64,000 bases of DNA from Mesotoga prima MesG1.Ag.4.2. GTDB lineage: Bacteria; Thermotogota; Thermotogae; Petrotogales; Kosmotogaceae. The notes beneath the pieces were generated by a model that was not told the origin of the DNA, made no database searches, and was given only the letters and a program-made list of their open reading frames with translations. The translations under genes and the position numbers were made by a program. Numbering within the stretch: the stretch's first letter is position 1; the number at the start of each line of letters is the position of its first letter. This document shows, piece after piece, positions 62,717 to 64,000 of this stretch. The stretch is from positions 2,728,001 through 2,792,000 of the forward strand of contig NC_017934.1 in assembly GCF_000147715.2 (NCBI RefSeq), in the 5' to 3' direction.

Positions 62717-63824
62717 CGCCTGTCTCTCTTAATACATAACTGTCATCGGCAAACCACCAGACATAGACATCGTCTTTCCACGTGATGATTACTTCATCGA
62801 ACAAGTATCTAACGTGTTGCTTGAACGCCTTTAGATATGATTGGCCAATAGCTACCGTGTACTTCGTCTGATTCCCAAGGTAGATAGTCTCGTCGACGAC
62901 GCCCTTCAGCACATTCAACTTGACACCTTCGGGAGCAACCGGCATATCCCTAGTAACCTTAACCTTCTCAGGTCTCAACGATACCTGAATTTCCTGCCCC
63001 TCTATCACTTCCATATCTTTGTAGAACCAGATCTCTCCAAATTTCTCGGTGTCCAGCAGGAAGTACTCGTCTTCTACTTTCACGACATTCCCTGTGAAGA
63101 AATTAGTTTCTCCTATGAAGTTGGCTACAAAGGCGTTTACTGGACTCTCGTAGACTTCGAAGGGTGTTCCAAGCTGTATGATCTCCCCCTCATTCATGAC
63201 GGCCACATGATCGGAAATCGACATAGCTTCACTTTGATCGTGAGTTACATAAATAAACGTTATGCCCACTTCATCATGAATCGTGTCTAGCTCTACCAGC
63301 ATGTGTTGCCTTAGTTTCGCGTCGAGAGCCGCAAGGGGTTCATCGAGAAGCAACACTGTCGGTCTCCCCACAAGGGCCCTTGCAATTGCCACTCGCTGTT
63401 TCTGACCTCCGGAGAGCTGGGAAGGCATTTTCTCAACGTGGCCATTGAGACGCGTAAGCTCTATCATTTCCTTGACCTTACGCCTGACCTGATCCTCTGG
63501 CTCTCTTCTCAGTCTAAGGCTGAACGCAATGTTCTCGAATACATTTAGATGAGGAAAGAGTGCGTAGTTCTGAAAAACAGTATTGACTTCCCTTTCGTTT
63601 GGGGGTGTACCGATAATGTTCTTTCCGTTGAGAGTTATGTTTCCGAAGGTGGGGTCCTCAAATCCGGCGATCATTCTTAGTATCGTAGTCTTTCCACAAC
63701 CGGAGGGACCCAGAAGAGAGAAGAACTCGCCCTGTTCTATCGTAAGAGAAACGTTGTCCACAGCAGTGAAAGAATCGTCGAAGATCTTGGTCACGTTCGA
63801 AAGGACAACGGAGTACTCTTTCAA
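62697..63824 (-). CDS. potA: Spermidine/putrescine ABC ATPase PotA
   Basis: About 375 residues. Walker A LLGPSGCGKTTILRMIAG, Q-loop VFQNYALFPHLNVFENIAFS, signature LSGGQKQRVAIARALVG, Walker B VLLLDEPLAALD, then C-terminal TOBE-type beta domains (EIQVSLRPEKVKV) for regulation. The start is TTG 63824, eight bases after GGAGGTG. An in-frame ATG at 63845 lies before that site. First gene of the polyamine operon. Confidence 0.95.
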   Translation of the reverse strand: MKEYSVVLSNVTKIFDDSFTAVDNVSLTIEQGEFFSLLGPSGCGKTTILRMIAGFEDPTFGNITLNGKNIIGTPPNEREVNTVFQNYALFPHLNVFENIAFSLRLRREPEDQVRRKVKEMIELTRLNGHVEKMPSQLSGGQKQRVAIARALVGRPTVLLLDEPLAALDAKLRQHMLVELDTIHDEVGITFIYVTHDQSEAMSISDHVAVMNEGEIIQLGTPFEVYESPVNAFVANFIGETNFFTGNVVKVEDEYFLLDTEKFGEIWFYKDMEVIEGQEIQVSLRPEKVKVTRDMPVAPEGVKLNVLKGVVDETIYLGNQTKYTVAIGQSYLKAFKQHVRYLFDEVIITWKDDVYVWWFADDSYVLRETGGVPVEE

Positions 63825-63894
63825 TTCATTCTCACCTCCAGTCATCGTTAGAGCAAGTAACAGTATAGCCTTTTGGGTCTTCAGTTGTGTTAAT

Positions 63895-64000
63895 TCAAGT
63901 TGACTTAAGTAGCACAAAGACGACAATGCCGGCCGCAACCGAGAGCAAAGTGACCACCGATATCCTCTTTATGATTCTCGGATACTCGACTTTAAAGTAT
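63895..64000 (-). CDS. C-terminal end of an unidentified membrane protein (5' part outside window)
   Basis: The minus frame is open from the right edge to a TGA at 63897-63895 and reads YFKVEYPRIIKRISVVTLLS, then AAGIVVFVLLKST. It is a basic stretch followed by a hydrophobic helix, like the last membrane segment of a longer protein. Too short to name. Confidence 0.45.
   Translation of the reverse strand, partial: YFKVEYPRIIKRISVVTLLSVAAGIVVFVLLKST

Noticed and set aside
1-64000. tRNA, rRNA and integrase-type attachment sites
   Set aside because: I looked for T-loop words (GGTTCGA), CCA ends and rRNA-like stretches and found none that fold. No integrase gene is present.

Overview
The window looks like a chromosomal segment of a mesophilic member of the Thermotogota, most likely Kosmotogaceae and probably Mesotoga. 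I infer this from moderate GC, heavy AGA/AGG arginine use, many TTG and GTG starts behind strong GGAGG ribosome sites, and the density of sugar and amino-acid ABC transport genes. The genus is an inference and I could not search for it.

Layout. 1-7.1 kb (+): end of a penicillin-acylase-like gene, lipB-lipA, an NTF2-like/SDR/CrtI-like oxidoreductase trio, a Nudix hydrolase and a peptide-deformylase-like gene. 7.1-17.9 kb: a mostly minus-strand accessory stretch with an SGNH hydrolase and the remains of a sugar locus: a PfkB kinase with an in-frame TAG, an FGGY kinase with a frameshift, and the tail of a sugar-binding protein. It also holds an FGE-fold secreted protein, a badly decayed transglutaminase gene and a glycosyltransferase. 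Two paralogous Cys-rich small proteins lie at 8.9 and 18.0 kb.

18.7-30.3 kb (+) is the most interesting part. A sensor histidine kinase with an N-terminal sugar-type ABC ATPase domain, degenerate in every catalytic motif, is followed by an ANTAR-domain response regulator. Next comes a leader RNA with two hairpins of similar loop sequence. The second hairpin overlaps an intrinsic terminator. Downstream is an operon for an AllA-like enzyme, a sugar ABC transporter (binding protein, two permeases, double ATPase) and DhaK-DhaL kinase subunits. A second leader of the same architecture, sharing a 15-base core, sits at 30.2 kb beyond the operon. I propose a transport-linked antitermination circuit in which the kinase docks on the permeases through its dead ABC domain.

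30.3-35.4 kb is rich in broken genes: a small ORF with an internal TAG, a frameshifted FAS1 protein, a truncated oxidoreductase and a doubly frameshifted choloylglycine-hydrolase-like gene. It is followed by a non-coding stretch with seven copies of a TGTTCAAA motif. 36-42.5 kb is a divergent carbohydrate regulon: FGGY kinase, transaldolase-like and DeoC-like aldolases on minus; LacI regulator, SIS protein and NagA on plus. It has two identical 18-bp operators between the arms. 42.6-46.1 kb holds a PAS-GAF protein, a group II intron (minus) and two mosaic repeat regions. 46.2-52.5 kb: a MATE transporter and livJHMGF. 52.5-64 kb (minus): plsY, a DUF1295 protein, a DhaL-DegV fatty-acid-kinase-like fusion, a cold-shock gene, a MoxR/DUF58/membrane-protein operon, and potABCD.

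Broken reading frames are concentrated between 7.7 and 35.4 kb. They may be true decay or assembly errors; raw reads would decide.
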